Shown one piece after another: positions 1 to 6,856 of a DNA stretch of 10,000 nucleotides. The translations under genes and the position numbers were made by a program. The first letter of the stretch is position 1. Every line of letters begins with the position of its first letter. The notes beneath the pieces are model-generated. The model ran no database searches. It was given only the letters and a program-made list of their open reading frames with translations, and was not told the DNA's origin. Origin of the DNA: Saccoglossus kowalevskii (lineage: Eukaryota > Hemichordata > Enteropneusta > Harrimaniidae); assembly GCF_000003605.2 (NCBI RefSeq), contig NW_003128883.1, positions 8,753-18,752 of the forward strand, read 5' to 3'.

Positions 1-487
1 TAAGAACTAAGGATGATTCCCATAAAATCATGGAATGGAATGGAACATGGAATACAAGATTATAACAATTCTATCAATACTTCAATCCAATGAATAACAT
101 CTGAAAAACCCACGGCAAGTGTAGTACCGTAATGATGGTACCACAAAACACACTCTTGGCATATTGTAATCATGAACGTCTAGTCTTTAATGTTTCTGAA
201 CTCTTGCCACGTGTAATTTCCGCTCTTAGCGACATGACAGGATGTTTTAAAAAGACTAGAACAACCGTGATATAAACTTGATATTGACAGTCCTGTCTCA
301 CAAACAAGTTTTTGCCGGATTCTGATCTGTTCAACAACAACAACAACAATTCCATGTTGACAAAAAAATGATTAAACAATTATTATTGACAGAAAACTAG
401 ATACATATGATTTTGTTTGCCAAGTTGTTTATTCATTTTTTTAACCTGATTGATTTTCCCAAAACTTATTTCCTTAGACTTAGAAGT
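1..487. other. Non-coding stretch, no gene seen
   Basis: I see no gene here. The longest reverse-strand open frame (170-379) starts in a hydrophobic, leucine-rich run made by the CAA microsatellite and has no domain-like composition. Base composition is AT-rich like the other non-coding parts. It could be intron or intergenic DNA. Confidence 0.6.
332..349 (+). repeat. CAA trinucleotide microsatellite
   Basis: Six exact CAA units in tandem followed by CAAT. On the minus strand it reads TTG, which explains the run of leucines in a chance reverse frame there. A short simple repeat that may vary in length between individuals. Confidence 0.9.
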
Positions 488-587
488 TCTGTATGGCATC
501 AGGTTAGTTTTGGCGGTACCACTTTCACGGATGCCCTGCGGTGTTTGGTGCTGGTGGTTGTTTCGGCAAAGCGCGATGCCATACAGA
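488..587. repeat. 100-bp segment with 13-bp perfect terminal inverted repeats
   Basis: The left arm (488-500) reads TCTGTATGGCATC and the right arm (575-587) is its exact reverse complement. The interior is much richer in G and C than the surrounding AT-rich DNA and contains GGT/TGG-type runs. This could be a tiny MITE-like element or a foldback fragment. I see no clear target-site duplication outside the arms, so a mobile origin is inference only. Confidence 0.55.
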
Positions 588-975
588 CATATTTGTTCAC
601 TTATTGATTAATAAGCTATATGTTTATTCATCGCCGATTTGTATTAACTTTCATATTCATTTGTTTAGTTATTTATCAATTTGGTTAGTTAATCTTTATA
701 TTAATATACTTAGTTTTTGGCCCTCTACTATATACGTTATAATTTACTTCCAATGTATATAGGAAATCAGACTAGACTAGCAGTAAGCTATTTTCTGATT
801 TCCTTTTTACCCAATATATATGTGTATTTTTCTTACCATTTGTTTTTCTGTATGGCTTACTTTTGTTTGTTTTTTGTTTTTTCAGTGTTTCTTATTGTTA
901 TTATTAGTATTATTGGATAAATAAATAAATGTTATTATTATTATAATACAGTCGAAGTTAAGATAATCAGTTTAG
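588..975. other. AT-rich low-complexity non-coding DNA
   Basis: Apart from the hairpin at 761-804, the stretch is T-rich on the plus strand and ends in a TTA/TAA simple-sequence run at about 891-948 (ATTATTATT and AAATAAATAAAT motifs). The short open frames in it are strings of Phe, Tyr, Ile and Leu that simply reflect composition. No gene is supported. Confidence 0.6.
761..804. repeat. 44-bp hairpin with 11-bp perfect arms
   Basis: AGGAAATCAGA at 761-771 is exactly complementary to 794-804, with a 22-base loop. The loop contains the small direct repeat ACTAGACTAG. There is no neighbouring gene to link it to, and no U-tract like that of a transcription terminator would be meaningful in a eukaryote. 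Confidence 0.7.
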
Positions 976-1231
976 ATGATCTGTATCTTATTGAAATCTG
1001 TGACACCATTACTTGTTTCACGAACGCTAAACATGGCATATCCAATGTTTCAGAAATATTGTCCCATCTTCGCCAGCCAAAGACCATTTATTCGGCCGAA
1101 GCCTCAACATTATCCCTCGGCAAATTTCACCACGATTTACTGTATGTCGCACGCTCTCAAACAAGATTTACTTTGGTTCATTTGCATTACCCAATCAGAA
1201 CTCATGATAGAAACGACACATTACTTGGTAA

Positions 1232-1269
1232 AATCATGGAAGGTACTAACGTTAGTACCTTTCATGGTT
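1232..1269. repeat. 38-bp near-perfect palindrome with no loop
   Basis: The inner 22 bases (1240-1261) are perfectly self-complementary; the left half reads AAGGTACTAAC. The symmetry continues outward to 1232 and 1269. Of 19 pairs, 17 are Watson-Crick and the other two (1239/1262 and 1234/1267) would be G-U pairs in RNA. There is no spacer, so as DNA it could form a cruciform and as RNA a hairpin only with a tight turn. Such palindromes may be binding sites for dimeric proteins or leftovers of transposon ends. Confidence 0.85.
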
Positions 1270-1393
1270 AAATTAAAGTCTTGGAATATAGAAATCAAAG
1301 TGTTGCTAGCTTTTTGCTCTGTGAACGAGCTTACTGGCCATCAAATGATGTATTTGATGCAACAAAATCAGATCGGGCAAGTCGATATGTTAT

Positions 1394-1417
1394 CAGTTTT
1401 GACAGTTTTGACAGTTT
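1394..1417 (+). repeat. 9-bp tandem repeat, 2.7 copies
   Basis: CAGTTTTGA occurs at 1394-1402 and 1403-1411, followed by a partial copy CAGTTT at 1412-1417. It is a small slippage-type minisatellite with no functional implication visible. Confidence 0.85.
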
Positions 1418-1633
1418 ACTAAAACACGGTTTGCACAAATATTTAGACATTCCATCGTCTTTGTTCACTTGTCCACAAACAATTTCAACGTTGTAATAAA
1501 ACATTTTGGAATCGTATCAACAAATATAGACAAATTGTTATTGACTACCAGTGAATCATCGCCAAGCCTACACACCGCAATTATTTGAATCTGTGATGAC
1601 CCCAGACGTTCATATTTATGACACAGCAAGGCT

Positions 1634-1667
1634 GATTGGCGGCGCCAGCTCCTTGGCGCGCCCAATC
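1634..1667. repeat. GC-rich hairpin bearing two inverted CCAAT boxes
   Basis: GATTGG-cg-GCGCCA (1634-1647) faces TGGCGC-gc-CCAATC (1654-1667) across a six-base loop, with 12 of 14 positions paired. Each outer arm carries a CCAAT box (ATTGG on the left, CCAAT on the right), and the inner arms carry GGCGCC/GGCGCG motifs resembling E2F-type sites. The geometry could be a promoter module or a structural repeat. No adjacent gene is evident, so a promoter role is inference. Confidence 0.55.
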
Positions 1668-1676
1668 AAACACGAT

Positions 1677-1734
1677 CACGCACGGGTTCGAGGGCCGGTT
1701 ATGAATGGGCCGGTTATGATTGTGACCGTGCGTG
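1677..1734. repeat. Inverted repeat enclosing a 13-bp tandem duplication
   Basis: CACGCACGG at 1677-1685 is exactly complementary to CCGTGCGTG at 1726-1734. Between the arms, GGGCCGGTTATGA occurs twice exactly (1692-1704 and 1707-1719), with a 15-base period. Together with the hairpin at 1634-1667 this forms a compact GC-rich structured island in AT-rich surroundings. I do not recognise it as a known repeat family. Confidence 0.75.
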
Positions 1735-2960
1735 TCATTTTAGAACGCATAATTTTGCATTGCAACGAAATAAGAATGGAAAAGACGGTTTTGACAAATT
1801 AACTGACACATATTGTATATTGCACACATATTTGCACATTGTCTGTATTTATGTTTCTGTGGGTCTGTGATGTAAGCTGTTCAGGTCAATCGTGCGGAGT
1901 CCGTCATACTCAACACTGACAGGTGTCAATTTACTTCATTTAAATTAAAATTCCTGTAGTCATATATATGTTCGTACGGCATTTTTTTTATCAAAGTTTA
2001 CTGTTTGTACATTTCCGAGTGTACATCCAGTCCTTATTGTGTAAGATTGTTAATATCCCATCTCACAGGAGATAGTTGAAACATAAATGGGTCTAAACTA
2101 ACTTAGAGTGAGCAAATGATATTCTTTTGATGACCCAATCATTTATTTACATACGACTGTATACATAAATACTTCATTCACAATGTACACATAGTTTGTG
2201 AAACACCCCCTGTACAGTAACCTTTTTACTGAACATTATTTGATTTATTGCCTTTTGAACACATAATTTTAAAGAATGGCATACACTGGTTATACACATT
2301 ATTATTTTCTGATCATTATTATCTCCAATAATTACGATTTTTCAAAACAATATAAGTCTAAAATGTTTGCACATCCCTGTCTCAGATATTTGATAACACT
2401 TCCTAAATGACATAAATCGATCGTGCGTTTAATGACAAAATCAGTCATTCTAAAATCGATACTGAAAACGCACATTTTCGCCACGAAGCAAACAAAAACA
2501 TGTTAATATTTAGAAGCTTCAATTATATTGCTAGCAGTAACTAAGGAACAAATACATATAAAAATACATATAAAAATTGAATTCAGTGTGATTATAACTG
2601 CGTAACATCATCTAAGTGCATGTCATTGCGTATAACTACCTTTTATAAATAAAAAGAACTTAAATTGTCATGGAAACAGGAAACGCTCCCGCCCGTTCGC
2701 AACATTCGTTCACCAACGACAATAATTGATGCAGCATAATATAATTATCTTTTTAGGTGATTTTAGATCAGTTTATTTTTTTATTACCGTATCAAAGGAT
2801 ATTAAATGGCTATCATTACCAGGTATTGCCCACTCACGTAACATTATGAAAAACCTAATGCAGTGCAATAATTTTTCATATATATCACGCCCAGATTTGT
2901 GTCACCATATTTAAACAAACATGTTGCCTTTATAGATTTATTAACGGCGCATAGCAGTGA
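1735..2960. other. About 1.2 kb with no supported gene
   Basis: AT-rich DNA with no coding signal on either strand. The short frame at 2726-2914 has no motif. A 12-base tandem duplication (ATACATATAAAA at 2552-2563 and 2564-2575) lies inside. A minor inverted repeat AATGAC/GTCATT lies at about 2431-2449. The right part may include promoter or 5' untranslated sequence of the Ig gene that starts at 3251, but no convincing TATA box position can be assigned. Confidence 0.55.
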
Positions 2961-3448
2961 ACATTGTGAACGTTTGAATAAATGGCGGAATAAATAACAG
3001 ACACAAATAAAATATTAGTAGCCTGAAACAATTAAAATTATTTTAATGAAACATACAAGGTATAGCATTTATTTTCTTTGTCTGGATTTGCGCACCTTTA
3101 CAAGCTAAAGCGCTTCTACCATACGACATCTAGCCATAAAGACAGTCTTCAATCTATAAGGAATAATACTTGAAGACGTGAAAGGTTCGTGTGCATGTCA
3201 AAGTTCATGAACCCGGATATTTCAAATTGCCTATATACCAAAGAACCACCATGTTTACCTTCATTTATGTATTTCTGTTTGGTTTTGCAAGTAAGTAAGC
3301 GACACTATATTCAATACTCCGTGGATATATACACATTCTATATTTATTGTACACGATCGTCACTGGCAATGTTCAATAAAATTGTCTGCATTGTGTACGC
3401 ATTCATTACATGTATATCATTGTCGTCATACTTGTTTATAAATAACAT
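2961..3448 (+). repeat. Copy A of a duplicated gene 5' region
   Basis: This segment contains the upstream flank, signal-peptide exon and first part of the intron of the Ig gene. It aligns in the same order and strand with 4482-5193. Shared landmarks are TGTTTGAATAAATG-like sequence at 2966-2984 versus 4487-4505, GCATGTCAAAGTTCA at 3193-3207 versus 4965-4979, the ATG-TTT start of the signal exon, and GATATATACACA-like sequence in the intron. Copy A keeps the working start codon and splice donor, so it is taken as the functional copy. Confidence 0.85.
3251..3290 (+). CDS. Signal-peptide exon of a secreted Ig-domain protein (exon 1)
   Basis: The start codon sits in a favourable context, ACCACCATG. 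It opens MFTFIYVFLFGFA, a strongly hydrophobic segment typical of a secretory signal peptide. The exon ends after one base of codon 14 (phase 1) at A|GTAAGTAAG, an excellent splice donor. Joining to the acceptor at 3638/3639 restores codon 14 as Thr and continues in frame into the Ig domain, so the exon is defined by start, signal peptide, donor and frame together. It is too short to be found as an open frame by itself. A decayed second copy lies at 5020-5067. An upstream untranslated exon is possible and not visible. Confidence 0.85.
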
Positions 3449-3638
3449 TGCAGCTGTAGCGGTTCACAACTTCTATTTTTTATAGAGTCCCTAATAGTAA
3501 TTAATCATAGTATGTATGGATGTATATGTACATTGTTACCCGGTCACATATATTTCATATTGAAACATTTGCTGCAACTGCTACATCAACCAGAGAAATG
3601 ATTACAGTGAGTATGTCTGATTTGTTTCATATTCTCAG
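3291..3638 (+). other. Intron 1 of the Ig gene (348 bases, GT-AG, phase 1)
   Basis: It begins GTAAGTAAG and ends in a T-rich tract followed by TTCTCAG. The donor falls after the first base of a codon and the acceptor leaves two bases, so the frame is kept. Signal-peptide exons separated from Ig exons by a phase-1 intron are the usual arrangement in animal Ig-superfamily genes. The first half of the intron is present again, diverged, in the duplicate at 5050-5193. Confidence 0.8.
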
Positions 3639-3982
3639 CTTCTGTAGCAGTGACTGTTACTGTACCAGCTGGTTCAACAATAACTACGATTGAGACCACA
3701 ACAACAGTTTTGGAATGTACATTAACTACAACTGGTAATGTTCCACTGATTACATGGTATAAAGGAAGTAATCTATTAAGTACACGTACTACAGTTATAC
3801 AAGCACAGAATGGACAAGTTGCCCCACGTCCTGGATTCCCAAGACACAGTATTCAAGACCAAGCTAGTTTAGTTATAAGTGACACACAGTTGAGTGATGC
3901 TGACAAGTATTGGTGTCATGTATCTGCCACTGGTGATGGCAGTGATGAGAAATCTATTACACTCATGGTAACAGGTGTGTAA
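3639..3982 (+). CDS. V-type immunoglobulin domain exon of a secreted or cell-surface protein (exon 2)
   Basis: Joined to exon 1 this gives a 127-residue protein. Canonical Ig landmarks are present: Cys40 in strand B (VLECTL), Trp53 in strand C (ITWYKG), and DADKYWC with Cys106 in strand F, followed by strand G (SITLMVTG). The Cys-Cys spacing of 66 residues fits a V-set fold, and there are no other cysteines. The YWC form of the F-strand motif also occurs in vertebrate CD300/pIgR-type domains, which does not imply orthology. The N-terminal third is very Thr-rich. Two ends are possible. Splicing at G|GTGTGT (3974/3975) would make a symmetric phase 1-1 exon of 336 bases leading to more domains. 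Reading through stops at TAA 3980-3982, with AATAAA at 4006-4011, giving a single-Ig secreted protein. A role in recognition, adhesion or immunity is inferred from the fold only. Confidence 0.88.
3975..3980 (+). promoter_or_regulatory. Possible splice donor at the end of the Ig exon
   Basis: GTGTGT follows the codon for Thr125 plus one base. Use of this site would leave the exon with phase 1 on both sides, the normal state for shufflable Ig exons. The natural stop two codons later makes the choice between splicing and read-through visible in the sequence. Confidence 0.55.
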
Positions 3983-4481
3983 AACATGGAAATATTTATC
4001 ACATGAATAAACCCGTTACTGCTATTGTGACGTTATGCCCATATACTCAACTTCTAAACTATACGTCAAATTTAACGGTCCTATACAAACACAAATTGGT
4101 GAGAATGAAACAACGGTCACGCCCTCAGAAATATTTCGCAGTAAATGTCGGCGTGAGAATTTGTTCGTTAGCATTAAAAAATGTTCATCACGCTCAGTTT
4201 TGTTTGACCATATTGCAACAAAAATATGTTCCTTTTTATATTAAAGCGCCGCGTTCTCTCATCACAAAACATAACTGTTATGTCATGGGCCGCTTTTATA
4301 GCAAACTGATCACATTATACTGAAGTAGCAATCGCATACAGGAAGTTATTTATGGCTGAAATCTAACGACACTCGTTCTTTACGAAGTTCTGGTTTGAAT
4401 AAGTTGCGATAGTGGCGACCGAATGTTAGAATATTTGTGAGTCTCGTTGAAGTTGTTGTGTTGATACACACATATCAATGT
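3983..4481. other. Non-coding stretch between the Ig exon and the duplicate
   Basis: Two overlapping plus-strand frames (4003-4323 and 4035-4244) are open, but neither has a motif and neither has plausible splice or start context. A small loop-less inverted repeat (ACATAAC/GTTATGT around 4269-4283) is present. The stretch is either the start of a long second intron or intergenic DNA. Confidence 0.5.
4006..4011 (+). terminator. Candidate polyadenylation signal AATAAA
   Basis: The hexamer lies 24 bases after the TAA at 3980-3982. If the Ig exon is terminal, this would be a very short 3' untranslated region. AATAAA is frequent by chance in AT-rich DNA, and it also occurs several times elsewhere in this window, so support is modest. 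Confidence 0.35.
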
Positions 4482-5193
4482 ACACTGTGAATGTTTGAAT
4501 AAATGCCAAAAATATTATTTATAACCAAAATAAATGAAACAATAGTAGCTAGAAATAATTGTATTTATTTTATATGACATAACCTTCATGCATTTGACTT
4601 TCAGTCTTTTGTTGTACGTTTAACGCATTCAGTCCCGCATACAGTCTATGAAGGTAGCCCGAATAAGATGGTTGTTGTTAGCCAATGACATGTAGGTCTG
4701 AGCAAACCTCTATTAGACACTTTAAAACTGGATGATTCTCGGAGAATATTGAAGGTAGAGGGCCCGATAAACCCTGTGTTTGCTTACATCCATTTTGTAG
4801 TCTGAGCGGCCAACATGTATTTTGATAGCCAGAATTGTATTTATTTTAAGGTAATATTTTGATCTTTGCAACATGTATGGCGAAATTTACCCTAACGCTA
4901 ACATTGTCGTCTTTGGAGTACTAATTAGTGATATGAACCCTGAAGATTAATACTAATGTTTTATGCATGTCAAAGTTCACGAACCCGAATATTTTAAGTT
5001 ACCTTTTAACCGAAAACCGATGTTTAATTTCATTTATATGTTACTGGCCTATCTATACTCAATATAGTAGAGATATACACACATTTTGTTTTATTGCTAC
5101 TTGATAATCTTTGGCAGAATGTATAATCAAATTGTCTACATTGAATTTCATTGTACGTACACCATTTTCGTCATTCTTGGTTATTGAAAACAT
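4482..5193 (+). repeat. Copy B, a diverged tandem duplicate of the Ig-gene 5' region
   Basis: It aligns with 2961-3448 on the same strand but is about 220 bases longer. Part of the excess may be an internal duplication, since AATTGTATTTATTTTA occurs exactly at 4557-4572 and again at 4833-4848. The best-matching block, 4963-5193, covers the leader of the signal exon, its start and the first part of the intron. Similarity fades after about 5193 and no second Ig exon follows, so the duplicate is partial or has been truncated. Confidence 0.8.
5020..5067 (+). pseudogene. Decayed copy of the signal-peptide exon
   Basis: The reading MFNFIYMLLAYLYSI ends in TAG at 5065-5067. Its first six residues differ from the functional exon (MFTFIY) at one position only. 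The bases that in copy A carry the end of the signal peptide and the GTAAGTAAG donor are deleted here, so the frame runs into intron-derived sequence. No Ig exon is found within the following 400 bases. This is best read as a dead duplicated exon. An alternative signal exon with a different donor is possible but I see no good donor. Confidence 0.75.
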
Positions 5194-5489
5194 CCATGAT
5201 ATTAAAATATATTGCCTGCAATATCATTCATTTATTTGTCAGAATTGAGAATAGAAACTAACGGTAGATAGGTGGTATTGTTTTGTTTTTTAAATCACGT
5301 GACTCAAACGCATGATCTGATTGGAAATTATCAATTTTACTTAAAATTCAATGTCATGTTTAACATTTCCACGGGTCTTGAATGACCAGCCACATGTGAC
5401 ACAGTGTTATTTGTCATTTATCTGGCAAAAAATTTGATTACTTGCTGTAACCAATATTGGAAACTATGCCGAATACTCATTTCGCGAAG
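5194..5489. other. Non-coding spacer before the retroelement relic
   Basis: No gene is seen. It contains a small hairpin, ATATTGC/GCAATAT at 5209-5224. I looked for a long terminal repeat or primer-binding site ahead of the BEL/Pao relic and recognised none. The left boundary of that element could lie in here. Confidence 0.45.
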
Positions 5490-5522
5490 AAGAATGTTTT
5501 TTTGACATGTTCAAATCCTCGG

Positions 5523-5940
5523 AACACTGATCTTGAATACATTCAAAATGTTACATATTCACGAAGCTTGGCGAGGCACGTCGAATCATTTCTGGTTTAG
5601 CTATCACCACGGCCTACTCTCATGCCGTTGATTTACTGAAAGAATGATATGCGCATCCACACCTACTCATGGACGCCAATATGACTACTTCATGGCAGAT
5701 ACGACAACCGAACAACGATATTGTAAGTTTGAGACATTTTTACGATTCTATTGATGTCACGTACGTGGTCTGCAAACATTGAGTAAAGACGAAGGCTCTT
5801 ACGTACATTTAGTGGTACCAATGACAGGGGACAAGTTACCTGCAAACAAATCGTCCGAGATCGTGAAGATGTCGCATGGAATTTATCCAATTTACGCAAA
5901 GCTTTATAACGAGAAATCAACATTCTTCAAGCCAGCTGCT
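5523..5940 (+). pseudogene. BEL/Pao gag remnant (DUF1759-like)
   Basis: Successive frames carry the family's hallmarks. NTDLEYIQNVTYSRSLA is read from 5523. After a shift, GEARRIISGL and AVDLLKE follow from 5570, then a TGA at 5645 where the family has Arg before Tyr. SLRHFYDSIDV continues the same frame to a TGA at 5780. A further shift gives GSYVHLVVPMTGDKLPAN from about 5797. Another gives VAWNLSNLRKAL, TAA (5907), REINILQAS. In intact elements this domain belongs to the capsid-forming Gag part. At least three frameshifts and three stops make it non-functional. Confidence 0.82.
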
Positions 5941-5994
5941 CGCTTGAAGAAGTACGCGCCGAATGTGGCAGGGGCCGCGACATGGGTTCAAGAT

Positions 5995-6144
5995 TTTTCA
6001 TTATGTGGAGAGACATGTCACGCTGCTGAATGCACTGACGTCAATGACCTACGTCTATTCGAAGGTATTCACCGTCAAAACCTTAAAATCGCCGAGCCTA
6101 ACAAAAAAGTCATTAATCGAAGATGTCAACACCACGGATGTTAG
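5995..6144 (+). pseudogene. BEL/Pao zinc-knuckle remnant
   Basis: In one frame the sequence reads DFSLCGETCHAAECTDVND, with Cys codons at 6004, 6016 and 6031 and His at 6019, followed by RRCQHHGC ending in TAG. This resembles the nucleic-acid-binding cysteine/histidine region that follows DUF1759 in BEL/Pao Gag. The first expected cysteine appears to be replaced by Phe (FSLC instead of C-x2-C), and the second finger is shortened. Confidence 0.68.
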
Positions 6145-6244
6145 TGTCAGTTCAACAGAGGAATATTCCAGTCGCAATTATAGCGACCTTTACCGAAATC
6201 AATATCACACCACTCCACGATTGGACCCCGAAAATGTTGGGCCT

Positions 6245-6342
6245 GTTTTATTGAAGACTATTTCTGTGAGGACCAAGGACCTAATGTCGTATTGTTTGAT
6301 TAGGGAGCCAACGCAACGTTTATTTCTGCGAAATGTGCTCGT
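6245..6342 (+). pseudogene. BEL/Pao aspartic protease remnant with broken active site
   Basis: VLLKTISVRTKD is read from 6245. After a frameshift near 6280, NVVLFD is followed by TAG (6301-6303) and then GANATFISAKCARD. Retropepsins have Asp-Ser/Thr-Gly at this place, so the stop replaces the hydroxyl residue right after the catalytic aspartate at 6298-6300. In intact elements this enzyme processes the polyprotein. The context after the zinc knuckle supports the call. Confidence 0.75.
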
Positions 6343-6672
6343 GATCAATCGGTAGGAAGAAAAACATTAATCTCAGAGAGAAAAGAGAACAAAGAAGTAT
6401 AATACATTGATATGATCGCACATGAATAAGAAGACAACATGTCTATGATCAACGCAAGGATCACAACTTGGTCAAATATTTGAAATTAACCCATCCAGCG
6501 ACATACTGGACCAATACTTAAATTACGTTGGATACGTGGAAAACTTAAACCCGTTGGCGTCTCATTTACATTCATTTACTTACTCTGTGGGACAATCGAA
6601 CAATTTAACAAACTCGATTTTAATGTTAACATGATTTTGACTGACACGACGCTTACCATGACAAAGTATCCA

Positions 6673-6735
6673 GTCAATAACTTCTGGGAACTAGAAGTCA
6701 TTGAAATCACTAACAGCCCGGAAATCGACAATTAA
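6673..6735 (+). pseudogene. BEL/Pao pre-RT linker remnant
   Basis: NNFWELEVIEITNSPEIDN, ended by TAA at 6733-6735, matches the conserved FW-L-E-x-I-G-I-x-D-x-P-type segment just before the RT in Pao-group polyproteins. It is flanked by poorly recognisable sequence on both sides, which suggests heavy decay or deletion between the protease and RT. Confidence 0.65.
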
Positions 6736-6856
6736 TCTTGGATTCATTCGTGACAAATATACTGCTATATTTTACGCCGGCTTGCACCTGTTCTGGTAAA
6801 CAAGACGAAGATTATCCTAGTTTCAAACATGACCTTCACTAATTAGCAACTTATAA

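Larger units (their letters stand above)
976..1633. other. Non-coding stretch with an unconvincing 148-codon frame
   Basis: The frame at 976-1422 is the longest uninterrupted one in this part. It has no recognisable motif, and other plus-strand frames are also open over much of it (1059-1271, 1281-1496). It is crossed by a near-perfect palindrome (1232-1269) and by a 9-base tandem repeat (1394-1417), and its residue composition looks random. I do not call it a gene. Isolated elements include TTCGGCCGAA, a 10-bp palindrome, at about 1091-1100. Confidence 0.5.

Noticed and set aside
170-379. 69-codon reverse-strand frame
   Set aside because: The leucine run comes from the CAA microsatellite, and no motif or splice context is present.
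976-1422. 148-codon open frame on the plus strand
   Set aside because: No motif or domain-like pattern, several alternative frames open over the same bases, and it is crossed by a palindrome and a slippage repeat. Most likely chance.
1677-1700. tRNA-like B box (GGTTCGAGGGC) suggesting a tRNA or SINE
   Set aside because: No matching A box at the right distance, no cloverleaf can be drawn, and the base closing the T loop does not pair as needed.
4003-4323. 106-codon open frame just after the Ig exon
   Set aside because: No homology-like motif, out of frame with the Ig exon, and overlapped by another open frame. It looks like intron or intergenic sequence.
5194-5489. Possible 5' LTR of the BEL/Pao element
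   Set aside because: No matching sequence downstream of the relic, no primer-binding site and no TG...CA ends that I can pair.
5690-5923. Reverse-strand frame over the gag relic
   Set aside because: The plus strand carries recognisable gag motifs over the same bases, so this is a shadow.
5779-6144. 121-codon frame read as an independent protein
   Set aside because: It is one frame segment of the BEL/Pao gag relic. Neighbouring gag motifs continue in the other two frames.
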